The notes under the pieces: model-generated
Database searches by the model: none
Told to the model about the DNA's origin: nothing
The model's input: the letters and a program-made list of their open reading frames with translations, nothing else
Shown: piece by piece, positions 34,479 to 45,254 of the stretch
Numbering within the stretch: the first letter of the stretch is position 1
Layout: each line of letters opens with the position of its first letter
From: Pseudomonadota bacterium
Lineage (GTDB): Bacteria; Pseudomonadota; Gammaproteobacteria; Steroidobacterales; Steroidobacteraceae
DNA: 64,000 bases
Assembly: GCA_018241425.1 (NCBI GenBank)
Contig: JAFEDU010000007.1
Span: 1 to 64,000 of the forward strand
Direction: 5' to 3'
Made by a program: the position numbers and the translations under genes

Positions 34479-34772
34479 TCAGGCCAGGCAGTCGAAGAAC
34501 TGCAGGTCCATGTCCTGGGCGAGGGCGGCCAGGATCGGGGGCACGAGGCGGTCGTGGAAGGGAGCCTTCATGTGCGCCTGGAAGGCCGCCTCGTCGCGGA
34601 AGCGCGCATACACCACGTAGGTGCGCGGCTCGGTGCGGTGCCGGATGAAGTCGTAGACCAGGCAGTCGGGCTCGCTCTTCTTGGTGACCTCGGCCAGCTC
34701 GACCTGCAGCCGCTCGATCTCCTTCTCCTGCCCGGGCTTGACGATGAGCTTGGCGATGAACGTCGTCGACAT
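34479..34772 (-). CDS. Antibiotic-biosynthesis-monooxygenase (ABM) domain protein, copy 1
   Basis: The 97-residue single ferredoxin-like ABM domain has FIAKLIVKPGQEKEIERL, VYDFIRHRTEPRTYVVYARF, and FQAHMKAPFHDRL. Such proteins are cofactor-free quinol monooxygenases or small dimeric enzymes. ATG at 34772 is the family start; the frame extends upstream in the ligase gene. It lies 22 bases downstream of the CoA ligase, in the same operon as a paralog at 36475. Confidence 0.86.
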   Translation of the reverse strand: MSTTFIAKLIVKPGQEKEIERLQVELAEVTKKSEPDCLVYDFIRHRTEPRTYVVYARFRDEAAFQAHMKAPFHDRLVPPILAALAQDMDLQFFDCLA

Positions 34773-34794
34773 GGGTCTGACCTCTCGGCGGTTC

Positions 34795-36468
34795 CTACAG
34801 GCTGAGCTCGCGCACGAGTTCGTCCCGCAGCCTGAATTTCTGGATCTTGCTGGCCGACATCGGCCACTGGCTGAGAAAGCGGACCTGCCGCGGCACCTTG
34901 AACCCGGCGATCTCGCGCTTGCAGAAATCGATGAGTTCCTGCGCGGTGACCTCGGTGCCGGCGGTGCGCTCGACGAACGCCGCCGCCACCTCCCCGAGCC
35001 GCGCATCCGGGATCCCCACCACCTGGGCGAGCTTCACGCCCGGGTGGCGCTGCAGGCAACTCTCGATCTCGGCCGCGGCGACGTTCTCGCCGCCGACCTT
35101 GAGCATGTCCTTGAGGCGCCCGTGGAACATGAGCGTGCCCGCGGCATCGATCGAGCCGATGTCGCCGGTGTGGTACCACCCCTCCGGGTCGATCGCGGCG
35201 GCGGTCTTCACCGGATCCTTGTAGTAACCCTCCAGGAGCGAGTAGCCGCGCACCAGCACCTCCCCGCGGCCGCCGGGGGCGGCGTCCTCGCCGGTGGCGG
35301 CGTCCTGGATGCGCACCTCGACCCCGGGCAGTGGCCGACCTAGGCGCTGGATGCGCTCCTCCAGCGGGTCATCCAGGCGGCTGGTGCTGACAGTCCCGGC
35401 GGTCTCCGTCATGCCGAAGGTGCCGACGTAAGTGGCGTGGGGCATCGCCTTCAGCATCGCGGTCGCGATGCCGGGCGGCTGCACCGCGAAGTTCGAGTTC
35501 ATGAGCGTGATGCGGGACAGGTCGGTCGTCGCGAAGTCCGGGTGGTGGATGAGGTCGGACATGATGGTTACGAAGCACGGGTAGGTGGCCGTGACCCTCT
35601 CCGTGGCGAGCATCTTCAGGGCCGCGCCCGCCTCGAAGTAGCCCATGGTCGCGTATGCGCCGCCGACGTCGAAGATGGCGCACATCGGCAGGATGGCGGC
35701 GATGTGGAACAGCGGCAGCGGCGACCAGAACACGTCCTCGTGCCTGAGCGCGTAGCGGTGGCGCCCGAGGGAGATGGAGTTGCGTACCATCGCCTCGTGC
35801 GTCAGCAGGCACCCCTTGGGATTCGAGGTGGTGCCCGAGGTGTAGAGCATAATGGCCACGTCGCGCAGCCGCACGCGCAGCCGGCTCTCGTGGACCTGAT
35901 CTTCGGCGACCTCGCCTGCGCGCGCTTCGAACTCGGCCTCGCTCACGAACCCCGGCACACGCGTGGTGCCGAGCAATACCAGGTTGCGCAGCCGCGGCGT
36001 GGCGGGGAGCGCGAGGTGTGCGGGATCAGCGCTCGCGGCGAGTCCCGGCAGCGCCTGGTGCAGCCGCTCGGTGAAGTTCACCTGCTCGGCCACGCGGTCG
36101 GTGGTGATGAGGGTCACCAGGTCGCCGTTCTCGATCGCGTAGGCGAGCTCGCTGTACTTGTAACGCGCGTTCAGCGGCACGACGACCGCGCCGGCGAGCG
36201 CGATCGCGAACAGGAGCTCCACGAACTCCACGCAGGTGGGGAGGAGGAGACCCACGTGCTCGCGCGGGCGCACGCCGAGCGCCTTCAGGCTGCGTGCCCT
36301 CGCGAGCGCCCGCTCGGCGAGTTGCGCGTAGGTCAGGCGAACGCCGGGGAGGATCAGCGCCGGGGAGTCCGGGTAGCGGTCGGCCGCGGTGAGCAGCAGA
36401 TCGCCCAGGGTGGTGACCTGGATGCGGGCCTGTCGCAGCGACTCGCTGCGGGAAGCGGAAGACGCCAT
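34795..36468 (-). CDS. AMP-dependent acyl-CoA synthetase/ligase
   Basis: The 557-residue ANL enzyme has the ATP loop MLYTSGTTSNPKGCLL, the A5-like GTFGMTETAG, and GWYHTGDIGSIDAAG. The hinge region GRLKDMLKVGGENVAAAEIE and the C-terminal catalytic lysine in SKIQKFRLR complete the set. It activates a carboxylate to a CoA thioester. The order ABM (36475) - ligase - ABM (34479) is a tight minus-strand operon with a six-base gap upstream. Substrate unknown; the cluster suggests a side-chain or ring-fission carboxylate. Confidence 0.94.
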   Translation of the reverse strand: MASSASRSESLRQARIQVTTLGDLLLTAADRYPDSPALILPGVRLTYAQLAERALARARSLKALGVRPREHVGLLLPTCVEFVELLFAIALAGAVVVPLNARYKYSELAYAIENGDLVTLITTDRVAEQVNFTERLHQALPGLAASADPAHLALPATPRLRNLVLLGTTRVPGFVSEAEFEARAGEVAEDQVHESRLRVRLRDVAIMLYTSGTTSNPKGCLLTHEAMVRNSISLGRHRYALRHEDVFWSPLPLFHIAAILPMCAIFDVGGAYATMGYFEAGAALKMLATERVTATYPCFVTIMSDLIHHPDFATTDLSRITLMNSNFAVQPPGIATAMLKAMPHATYVGTFGMTETAGTVSTSRLDDPLEERIQRLGRPLPGVEVRIQDAATGEDAAPGGRGEVLVRGYSLLEGYYKDPVKTAAAIDPEGWYHTGDIGSIDAAGTLMFHGRLKDMLKVGGENVAAAEIESCLQRHPGVKLAQVVGIPDARLGEVAAAFVERTAGTEVTAQELIDFCKREIAGFKVPRQVRFLSQWPMSASKIQKFRLRDELVRELSL

Positions 36469-36474
36469 GGCGTG

Positions 36475-36768
36475 TCAGGGCAGGGGGTCGAAGTACTCGC
36501 GTTCCCAGGTGCCCTCGAGGCACCCGGCGATCTTCGGGGCGAGCTCGGCGAGCTTGGCCGAGCTCATGTGCCGGTGCTCGGCGGCCTCGTCCTTGAAGGA
36601 CTCCAGCACCGCGTAGCGGTTGGGTTCGCGCAGGCGGAAGAACTCGTACCCGAGCACCTCGGGCTCGTGCGCGCGCACGTACTGCTCGAGCTCGCGGCAG
36701 TGCCGGACGAACTCCGCCTCCCGCCCCGGCTTCACGGTCATCCGGGCAATGAAAGTGATTTTCGCCAT
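36475..36768 (-). CDS. ABM domain protein, copy 2
   Basis: The 97-residue ABM protein is paralogous to the one at 34479: FIARMTVKPGREAEF, VLGYEFFRLREPNRYAVLESF, HRHMSSAKLAEL. ATG at 36768 is the first gene of the minus-strand ligase operon. Operator D lies 56 bases upstream, shared with the divergent ferredoxin gene. Two ABM copies bracketing a CoA ligase is unusual. Confidence 0.86.
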   Translation of the reverse strand: MAKITFIARMTVKPGREAEFVRHCRELEQYVRAHEPEVLGYEFFRLREPNRYAVLESFKDEAAEHRHMSSAKLAELAPKIAGCLEGTWEREYFDPLP

Positions 36769-36823
36769 CCGCCGCCCCTCGAGCCGTCGCGCGAAGATGG
36801 TAGCACCGGCCTCGTTCTGAAAG

Positions 36824-36841
36824 AAACAGTCACGACTGTTT
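36824..36841. promoter_or_regulatory. Putative TetR operator D (ABM-ligase / ferredoxin intergenic)
   Basis: AAACAGTC-AC-GACTGTTT is a perfect 8-bp inverted repeat around a 2-bp centre. It lies between the divergent ABM-ligase operon and the Rieske ferredoxin. A weak -10-like TACAGT (36860-36865) sits 18 bases after CTGTTT at 36836-36841. Confidence 0.78.
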
Positions 36842-36930
36842 TTTTCCAACCCTGGCCGGTACAGTGCCGCGGCAGCGAAAATCGCAGGTCCGCGGGGTAC
36901 GCGGCCTTTCGGGGAAGACGGTGTTGGCCT

Positions 36931-37272
36931 ATGACTGAAGCATTCACGGCGGTGCTGCCGCTGGCCCAGCTGGCCGCGGGGTCGATGCGCGCGGTGACCG
37001 TGGCTGGGCGCGAGGTGCTCCTGTGCCACACCAAGGACGGGATCGCGGCGCTGGACAACGTCTGCACCCACGCCTACGCGCGCATGAGCGAGGGGCGCCT
37101 GCGCGGCACGCGCCTGATCTGCCCCCTGCACGGGGCCTCTTTCGATGCGCGCACCGGGCAGGTGCTGGCCGCGCCTGCCACCACGCCCCTGTGCCGGCAC
37201 GCCGTGCGGGTCACGGACGGGATGATCGAGGTGGCGCTCGACCCCGCAGCGCCGCCGCAGGCGCTGGTGTGA
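36931..37272 (+). CDS. Rieske-type [2Fe-2S] ferredoxin
   Basis: The 113-residue protein is a small Rieske ferredoxin: ligands C45-x-H47 (NVCTHAY) and C64-x2-H67 (CPLHGASF), with the following DARTGQVLAAPATTP strand. It would carry electrons to the Rieske oxygenases. It is the only stand-alone ferredoxin in the window, so it may serve all three alpha subunits; no reductase gene is nearby. It reads divergently from the ABM-ligase operon across operator D and ends six bases before the convergent acyl-CoA dehydrogenase. Confidence 0.93.
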   Translation: MTEAFTAVLPLAQLAAGSMRAVTVAGREVLLCHTKDGIAALDNVCTHAYARMSEGRLRGTRLICPLHGASFDARTGQVLAAPATTPLCRHAVRVTDGMIEVALDPAAPPQALV

Positions 37273-37277
37273 GCGCC

Positions 37278-38438
37278 TCAGCGCCGCTGGTCGAAGCGCC
37301 GCCCAACCATGGCCGCGGCGATGTTGACCTTCTGGATGTCGATGGCGCCGCCGGCGATGCCCCAGCCCCAGGCGTCGCGCATGCGGCGCTCCATGGGGAA
37401 CTCGCGCGAATAGCCGTAGCCGCCCATCAGCTGCACCGCGTGCCCGCACACCTCGCGTGCGATCTCGTTGGCGAAGCACTTGGCGACCGAGGACTCAAGC
37501 ACGTCCGGCAGCCCGGCTTGAGCGTTGCTGGCCGCGCGCCAGATCAGGAGCCGCGCCGCCTCCACCTTCATCTTCATTTCCGCCAGCCGCAGCTGCACGG
37601 CCTGGAAGTCCACCAGCGGCTTGCCGAACTGGCGCCGCTCCTGCACGTAGGCGAGCACGTCCTCGAGCGCGCCGCTCGCCTGTGCCAGCCCCATCGTCGC
37701 GTTGCCGCAGCGCTCGAGGTCGAAGGCCTCCATCAGGCGCCGGAACCCGCCCGCCGGCACGATGACGTTGGCCGCAGGCACCGTGCAGTTGTCGAAGTAC
37801 AGGTCGGAGCTCGGCACCCCACGAAAGCCCATGAGGCTCTCCGGCGCTCCGAAGCTCAGCCCCCGGGCGCCCGCCTCCACGTACACCGCGCCGATCCCGG
37901 CCGCGCCCGGCGCCTCGCTCATGCGGCAGTACACGACGTAGCCGCCCGCGTGGCCGCCGCCCGAGCACCAGCGCTTGGTGCCGTTCAGCACCACCTCGGC
38001 ACCGCGCACCTCGGCGCGCGTGGTGAGGTCGGTGAGTGCGGAGCCGGCCTGCGGCTCGGACATCGACACCGCCACGATGAGCTCGCCCGCGCACACCTTG
38101 GGCACCACGCGCAGGCGCAGCTCCTCGGGCGCGAAGCGCTCGATGGCGCGCACCGGGCCGACCGAGGACTCGAACACCGGGAAGGCGAGGGCGGCGGAGA
38201 CCTTGGCGAACTCCTCCAGCACCACCAGCGCCTCGATGTTGCCGAGGCCCAGGCCGCCGTAGCGGGCGTCCACGTTGATGCCGAGGAAGCCCATCTGCGC
38301 GTACTCGTGGATCAGCTCGTGCGCGGGCGGCTCGCCGCTGCGCTCGGTCGCGGCGGCGAGCGGCAGCAGCTTCTCGCGCGCATACTTGCGCGCCGCGGCC
38401 TGCAGCGCGAGCTGGTCATCGTTCAGTCGGAAGTCCAC
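37278..38438 (-). CDS. Acyl-CoA dehydrogenase (isovaleryl-CoA-type catalytic base)
   Basis: The 386-residue flavoenzyme has the full ACAD layout: N-terminal helices, SMSEPQAGSALTDL (FAD/substrate), GTKRWCSGG, RRQFGKPLVDFQAVQ, and GGYGYSREFPMERRMRDAW. The usual catalytic Glu of the EGT motif is replaced by IAGGA (361-365). Instead Glu242 in DLERCG sits where isovaleryl-CoA and long-chain dehydrogenases place their base, so it is probably active on a branched or bulky acyl-CoA. It is divergent from the CoA-transferase at 38474, with only 35 bases between. Confidence 0.93.
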   Translation of the reverse strand: MDFRLNDDQLALQAAARKYAREKLLPLAAATERSGEPPAHELIHEYAQMGFLGINVDARYGGLGLGNIEALVVLEEFAKVSAALAFPVFESSVGPVRAIERFAPEELRLRVVPKVCAGELIVAVSMSEPQAGSALTDLTTRAEVRGAEVVLNGTKRWCSGGGHAGGYVVYCRMSEAPGAAGIGAVYVEAGARGLSFGAPESLMGFRGVPSSDLYFDNCTVPAANVIVPAGGFRRLMEAFDLERCGNATMGLAQASGALEDVLAYVQERRQFGKPLVDFQAVQLRLAEMKMKVEAARLLIWRAASNAQAGLPDVLESSVAKCFANEIAREVCGHAVQLMGGYGYSREFPMERRMRDAWGWGIAGGAIDIQKVNIAAAMVGRRFDQRR

Positions 38439-38473
38439 GTGAGCTCCTTGGGAACATGCACTCGGGGGTTGAG

Positions 38474-39664
38474 ATGTCGGTCCTGAATGGCATCCGCGTC
38501 CTGGATTTCGGACGCTACGTCGCAGGCCCCTACTGTGCCACGCTGCTCGGCTACCTGGGCGCGGACGTGATCCGCATCGAGCGGCCGGGCGGCGGCGAGG
38601 ACCGCTTCATCGCGCCGGTCACCGCCCAGGGCGAGGGCGCCGTGATCCTGCAGACCGGCTGCAACAAGCGCTCGCTGGCGCTCGACCTGCGCGCGCCGGC
38701 CGCGGCGGCGATTGTGCGCCGCCTGGTGGCGAGCGCCGACGTGGTGGTGGCGAACCTGCCGCCGGCCGCGCTCACCGAGCTCGGCCTCGACTACGGAAGC
38801 CTCCGCGCGATCCGCGCCGACGTGATCCTCGCCACCCAGACCGCCTTCGGCGCGGCCGGGCCCTACCGCGGCCGCGGCGGCTTCGACGGCATCGGGCAGG
38901 CCCTGTCGGGGGCGATGTACATCACCGGCATGCCGGGCGCACCGGCCAAGGCCGCCGCGCCGTACGTCGACTTCACCACCGCCGTGCTGGCCGCGTTCGG
39001 CACGCTCGCGGCGCTCATGCACCGCAGCGCCACCGGCGAGGGGCAGGAGGTCGGCACGACGCTGCAGGGCACCGCGCTCGCGGTGTTCGCCTCCCACCTG
39101 ATCGAACAGTCGGTCACTGGGATCAACCGGGTGCCGAGCGGCAACCGCGTCCAGACCTCCGCCCCCTCCGACGTGTTCGCCACGCGCGACGGCCACGTGC
39201 TCACGCATGTCGTCGGCAATCCGCTCTTCCGGCGCTGGGCGCGCCTCATGGGCGAGGAGCAGCGCTGGACCGAAGATCCGCGCTTCGCGACCGACCAGTC
39301 GCGCGCGGACCATGCGGAGCCGATCCTCGAGCGCATGCGCACCTGGTGCGCCGCGCGCACCAGCGCCGATGCCATCGCGACGCTCGAGGCTGCCGGCATC
39401 CCGGCAGGTCCCGTGCTCACCCCGCAGCAGGCACTGGAGGATCCGCAGGCCGCCGCCATGGGCTTCCTGCGCACGGTGGCCGACTACCCGGGGCTGCCGC
39501 GTCCGGCGCAGGTGAGTGACCTGCCGGTGCGCTTCAGCGCACTTGCGGGCGGGATCACGCGGCGGCCGCCGCGCATCGGCGAGCACAGTGCAGAGATCCT
39601 GGCGGAGCTCGGGATGAGCGCGACGGAGATCGCGCAGCTGAAGGCGGCGGGGACGGTCGGCTGA
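38474..39664 (+). CDS. CaiB/BaiF (class III) CoA-transferase
   Basis: The 396-residue CoA-transferase has the N-terminal FGRYVAGPYCATLLGYLGADV and IERPGGG segments and the Asp-bearing GFDGIGQALSGAM motif. The LTHVVGNPLFRRWARL region is also present. Family members move CoA between carboxylates; the active-site Asp is that in GFDG. The ATG at 38474 is preferred to 38456 by family alignment. It is convergent with the TonB receptor; a long hairpin lies between them. It could activate a second carboxylate of the pathway. Confidence 0.93.
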   Translation: MSVLNGIRVLDFGRYVAGPYCATLLGYLGADVIRIERPGGGEDRFIAPVTAQGEGAVILQTGCNKRSLALDLRAPAAAAIVRRLVASADVVVANLPPAALTELGLDYGSLRAIRADVILATQTAFGAAGPYRGRGGFDGIGQALSGAMYITGMPGAPAKAAAPYVDFTTAVLAAFGTLAALMHRSATGEGQEVGTTLQGTALAVFASHLIEQSVTGINRVPSGNRVQTSAPSDVFATRDGHVLTHVVGNPLFRRWARLMGEEQRWTEDPRFATDQSRADHAEPILERMRTWCAARTSADAIATLEAAGIPAGPVLTPQQALEDPQAAAMGFLRTVADYPGLPRPAQVSDLPVRFSALAGGITRRPPRIGEHSAEILAELGMSATEIAQLKAAGTVG

Positions 39665-39668
39665 AGCT

Positions 39669-39699
39669 GCCCGGTACGGCGCTGCGCGCCGTACCGGGC
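39669..39699. terminator. Long hairpin between convergent CoA-transferase and TonB genes
   Basis: GCCCGGTACGGC (39669-39680) pairs perfectly with GCCGTACCGGGC (39688-39699) around a 7-base loop. There is no U-tract on either strand, so termination is uncertain. It occupies the convergent gap and may act as a bidirectional or pause hairpin. Confidence 0.55.
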
Positions 39700-39710
39700 C
39701 ACCTCGTGCC

Positions 39711-42203
<2,493 letters not shown>

Positions 42204-42289
42204 ACCTCCCCCTCTCTCGTTTTGGTTGGCCGCGCGGCTGCTCCGCCGCGGGCGTGCCCCAGCCGCAACGTACTCGGGGTATTTAAAAA

Positions 42290-42307
42290 AAACAAGCATG
42301 ATTGCTT
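42290..42307. promoter_or_regulatory. Putative TetR operator E (TonB receptor)
   Basis: AAACAAGC-AT-GATTGCTT is a diverged version of the motif. It is embedded in a larger palindrome, AACAAGCA (42291-42298) against TGCTTGTT (42303-42310). Read on the minus strand it provides TTGTTT, 17 bases from TACGTT, as a possible promoter for the receptor. Confidence 0.55.
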
Positions 42308-42496
42308 GTTTTAGAAATTCATGTCTGTCGCGTGAAAGTCTGACCGGGAAGGGCCCGGGGGCGCCTATACGCCCGTGCAGCGCGGCGGCGCGGGCGCTCG
42401 GGAGCATTGTTGCAGGCACGCATCACTGACGGATCATGCCCTCGGGCCGGCACGGCGCCCGACCCGCCTGCAGGCCCGGCGTGCTGCGCTTGAAAA

Positions 42497-42514
42497 AAAC
42501 AGTCAGGACTGTTT
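42497..42514. promoter_or_regulatory. Putative TetR operator F (oxygenase / thiolase operon)
   Basis: AAACAGTC-AG-GACTGTTT is a perfect 8-bp inverted repeat with a 2-bp centre, differing from operator D only in the centre. It ends 19 bases before the TATAAT at 42534, covering the -35 region. Confidence 0.78.
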
Positions 42515-42533
42515 CTTTTTGGGGTGCCGAATC

Positions 42534-42539
42534 TATAAT
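42534..42539 (+). promoter_or_regulatory. -10 element of the 42594 operon
   Basis: A perfect TATAAT lies 55 bases before the oxygenase start. A weak -35 (GTTTCT at 42511-42516, 17-base spacing) overlaps the right arm of operator F, as in the other promoters of the set. Confidence 0.62.
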
Positions 42540-42593
42540 GAGAATCGGCGGCTCATCGGCCGTCTTCTTTGGGGGCCTCAGGCGGGCAGCGCG

Positions 42594-43805
42594 ATGGATC
42601 AGGCGACCGTACAACGCTTCCTGGACGGGATGAAGTACGAGGCGGGGCGCACCGCTCCGCCGCCGGGCTTCCCGCAGCTGCCCGACATTCCGGCCGGCCG
42701 CTACACCGACCCGGATTTCCTGGCGCTGGAGCGTGCGCACGTGTGGAAGCGCAGCTGGCTCTATGCCGGGCACATGGACGAGTTCCCCAAGACCGGCAGC
42801 TACCTCTTCACCCGCAAGACCGGCTCGCCGATCGTCGTGGTCCGGGACAAGGACGACACCGTGCGGGCCTTCTACAACACCTGCCGGCACCGCGGCGGCC
42901 CGCTGGTGAAGGACGCCTCCGGCTGCGTGCCGGGCTTCGTGTGCGGCTACCACGGCTGGACCTACGCCCTCGACGGCACGCTGGTGAACCTGCGCGACAA
43001 GCGCGACTTCGTAGGTCTCGACCCCGCGCAGCGCTCGCTGGTACCGGTGCGTTGCGAGCGCTTCTACAACTGGATCTTTATCAACGAGGACCCGCAGGCG
43101 CAGCCGCTCGCCGAGCACTTCGCGCCCTTCACGCAGTACTTCGAGCAGTTCCAGCCGGCCACCTGGCGCTTCGTCATGCAGGAAGGCTTCGACGTGAAGT
43201 GCAACGTCAAGGTGCTGATGGACGCATTCCTCGAGGTCTACCATCTGAAGTCGATCCACACCAACACCGTGGACCGCTTCCTCGACCACCGCGGCACCAC
43301 CATCGCCCTCTACCGCAACGGCCACTCCCTCATGGTGACGCCCAACCGGCGCCCGGACTGGAGCGATCCCGGCACGCGCGGCATGCGCCGCGTCGAGACC
43401 GCCTCGGAGATCTCCGCGAAGAACAATCCGTCGTTCAACTTCTTCCCTAACCTCGTGACGCCGGTTGACCCGACCGGCGCACCGTTCTTGCTGTTCTGGC
43501 CGACCTCGGACACGACGATGCGCATCGAGTGCCACTGGTTCGCTCCCGACTGGGGCGGCGGGCCGCGCTCGCCGCAGTGGGACGTGCGCATCGAGAACTT
43601 CGACCGCATCCTCGCGGAAGACCTGCAGTTCGCCGAGTCGATCCAGCAGTCGCTGCAGTCCCCCGGCTTCAAGGGCATCCCGCTCAACTACCAGGAGCGC
43701 CGCATCTACCACTGGCACGAGGAGCTCGACCGCCGCATCGGCGCCGAGCGCATCCCTGCGGCGCTGCGGGTGCAGCCGTGCCTCGAGCGCTACTGGGAGA
43801 ACTGA
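42594..43805 (+). CDS. Rieske non-heme iron oxygenase, alpha subunit (shorter, distinct type)
   Basis: This 403-residue oxygenase has Rieske ligands C97-x-H99 (NTCRHRGG) and C117-x2-H120 (CGYHGW). Mononuclear iron His residues are H217 and H222 (EVYHLKSIH). It is clearly less similar to the oxygenases at 26916 and 47429 than they are to each other, so it is probably a different enzyme of the pathway. ATG 42594 is taken; the frame runs further upstream through the operator but without similarity. It is the first gene of an operon with the HMGS/DUF35 fusion, thiolase, SDR, a second oxygenase, ThuA and VOC genes. Confidence 0.93.
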   Translation: MDQATVQRFLDGMKYEAGRTAPPPGFPQLPDIPAGRYTDPDFLALERAHVWKRSWLYAGHMDEFPKTGSYLFTRKTGSPIVVVRDKDDTVRAFYNTCRHRGGPLVKDASGCVPGFVCGYHGWTYALDGTLVNLRDKRDFVGLDPAQRSLVPVRCERFYNWIFINEDPQAQPLAEHFAPFTQYFEQFQPATWRFVMQEGFDVKCNVKVLMDAFLEVYHLKSIHTNTVDRFLDHRGTTIALYRNGHSLMVTPNRRPDWSDPGTRGMRRVETASEISAKNNPSFNFFPNLVTPVDPTGAPFLLFWPTSDTTMRIECHWFAPDWGGGPRSPQWDVRIENFDRILAEDLQFAESIQQSLQSPGFKGIPLNYQERRIYHWHEELDRRIGAERIPAALRVQPCLERYWEN

Positions 43806-43810
43806 GCCCC

Positions 43811-45250
43811 TTGTCCACGCTCGGCAGCCTCATCGCCTGCGGCGCCTACGTGCCGCGCCTGCGCCTGCCGCGCGCCGCCATCCAGGACGCCTTGAAGTGG
43901 CTGTCGCGCCCCAACGAGCGCGCCGCACCCGGCGCGCGGGCGGTCTGCAACTGGGACGAGGACTCGCTCACGCTCGCCGTCGAGGCCGCGCGCGGCTGCC
44001 TCGCGCGGGCGAAGTCCCCGCCGGCCGCGGTGGTGCTTGCCTCCACGACGCTCCCGTTCCTCGACCGCAGCAACGCGACCCTGCTCGCCGCGGCGCTCGA
44101 CCTGCCGCGCGCGACCGAGACCCTCGACGTCACCGGCACCCTGCGCAGCGGCACCGGCGCGCTCGCCCAGGCGGCACGCCGCGCCGACCAGCGCGCAACG
44201 CTCGTGGTCGCCGCCGACACCCGCGCCGCGCGTCCCGGGAGCGAGCAGGAGATGACCTTCGGGGCGGGGGCCGCGGCGTGGCTGGTGGCCCCCGGCACCA
44301 CCGTCCCCGGCGCGCTCGCGCAGCTGCGTGCCGCGGTGCACGTGGCGGCCGACTTCGTGGACCACTACCGCATGAGCGGCGCGCCCTTCGACTACGCCTT
44401 CGAGGAACGCTGGGTGCGCGACGAGGGCATCGGCAAGCTCGCGCCCGCCGCCATTGCGCAGGCCCTGGAGGCGGCGGGCCTCAAGGCCGGTGATGTGCGG
44501 CACCTGGTGCTGCCGCTGGCCCGCGGCACCGCGCAGCGTCTGGCGAAGGCGGCCGGCCTCGAGGGCGCGAAGCTCGCGGACGACCTTGCCGCCGACTGCG
44601 GCGATACCGGCTGCGCGCATCCGCTCCTGATGCTGGCCGCGGCGCTCGAGTCGGCTGCCGCCGGCGAGCCGGTGCTGGTGCTGGGGTTCGGCCAGGGCGT
44701 CGATGCCCTCGTGCTCGAGCGCGGTGCCGGCGCAGCAACGGGACCGGTGCGGGCGGCGCTCGCGCGCCGGCACGAGGAGCCGAGCTACACGCGCTACCTG
44801 TCGCATCGCGGGCTGCTCGAGGTGGATTTCGGGATGCGCGCGGAGCGCGACCAGAGGAGCGCACCGAGCGTCATGTGGCGCAAGGAGCGCCAGGTCACGG
44901 GCTTCGTCGGCGCCCGCTGCCGCGACTGCGGCACCGTGCAGTACCCGCGCAGCCGCGTGTGCGTGAACCCGGACTGCCGCAGGACCGATACCCAGGAGGA
45001 CCTGCGGCTTGCGGACCTTCCCGGTCGCGTGAAGTCCTTCACCGAGGACTGGCAGGCGTACGCGGCGCGCCCGCCGTTCATTTACGGCAACGTCGAGTTC
45101 GAGGGCGGCGGCAACCTGCTGATGGAGTTCACTGACGCCGACAGCGGTGACGTGCGCGTCGGCATGCCGGTGCGCTTCGTGTTCCGCGTCAAGGACATCG
45201 ACCGCGCGCGCGCCTTCCGGCGCTATTTCTGGAAGGCCACGGGAGCCTAG
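43811..45250 (+). CDS. HMG-CoA-synthase/KAS-III-like protein fused to DUF35 OB-fold (apparent pseudo-enzyme)
   Basis: The 479-residue protein starts at TTG 43811. Residues 1-345 have the archaeal HMG-CoA-synthase/KASIII fold (LIACGAYVPRLRLPR, GAGAAAWLVAP, GDTGCAHPLLML). Residues 360-479 are a DUF35 domain with a zinc ribbon (C370, C373, C384, C389) followed by an OB-fold. Aligning from memory with archaeal HMG-CoA synthase, all three catalytic residues look replaced: Glu by T79, Cys by L111 (TGTLRSGTG), His by P235. DUF35 proteins bridge thiolases to synthases, or pair with SCP2-type aldolases. This gene lies directly before a thiolase with intact residues, so it may be its scaffold or specificity partner. 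Confidence 0.8.
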   Translation: MSTLGSLIACGAYVPRLRLPRAAIQDALKWLSRPNERAAPGARAVCNWDEDSLTLAVEAARGCLARAKSPPAAVVLASTTLPFLDRSNATLLAAALDLPRATETLDVTGTLRSGTGALAQAARRADQRATLVVAADTRAARPGSEQEMTFGAGAAAWLVAPGTTVPGALAQLRAAVHVAADFVDHYRMSGAPFDYAFEERWVRDEGIGKLAPAAIAQALEAAGLKAGDVRHLVLPLARGTAQRLAKAAGLEGAKLADDLAADCGDTGCAHPLLMLAAALESAAAGEPVLVLGFGQGVDALVLERGAGAATGPVRAALARRHEEPSYTRYLSHRGLLEVDFGMRAERDQRSAPSVMWRKERQVTGFVGARCRDCGTVQYPRSRVCVNPDCRRTDTQEDLRLADLPGRVKSFTEDWQAYAARPPFIYGNVEFEGGGNLLMEFTDADSGDVRVGMPVRFVFRVKDIDRARAFRRYFWKATGA

Positions 45251-45254
45251 GACA

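Larger units (their letters stand above)
42204..42593. promoter_or_regulatory. Divergent regulatory region between TonB receptor and oxygenase operon
   Basis: These 390 bases have no convincing gene. They hold operator E facing the receptor (42290-42307), operator F facing the oxygenase operon (42497-42514), and a TATAAT at 42534-42539. The two sites are about 207 bases apart, one near each divergent promoter. Confidence 0.65.

Noticed and set aside
42436..42633. Short plus-strand ORF over operator F and the -10 element.
   Set aside because: It runs through clear regulatory sequence and into the start of the oxygenase gene in another frame.
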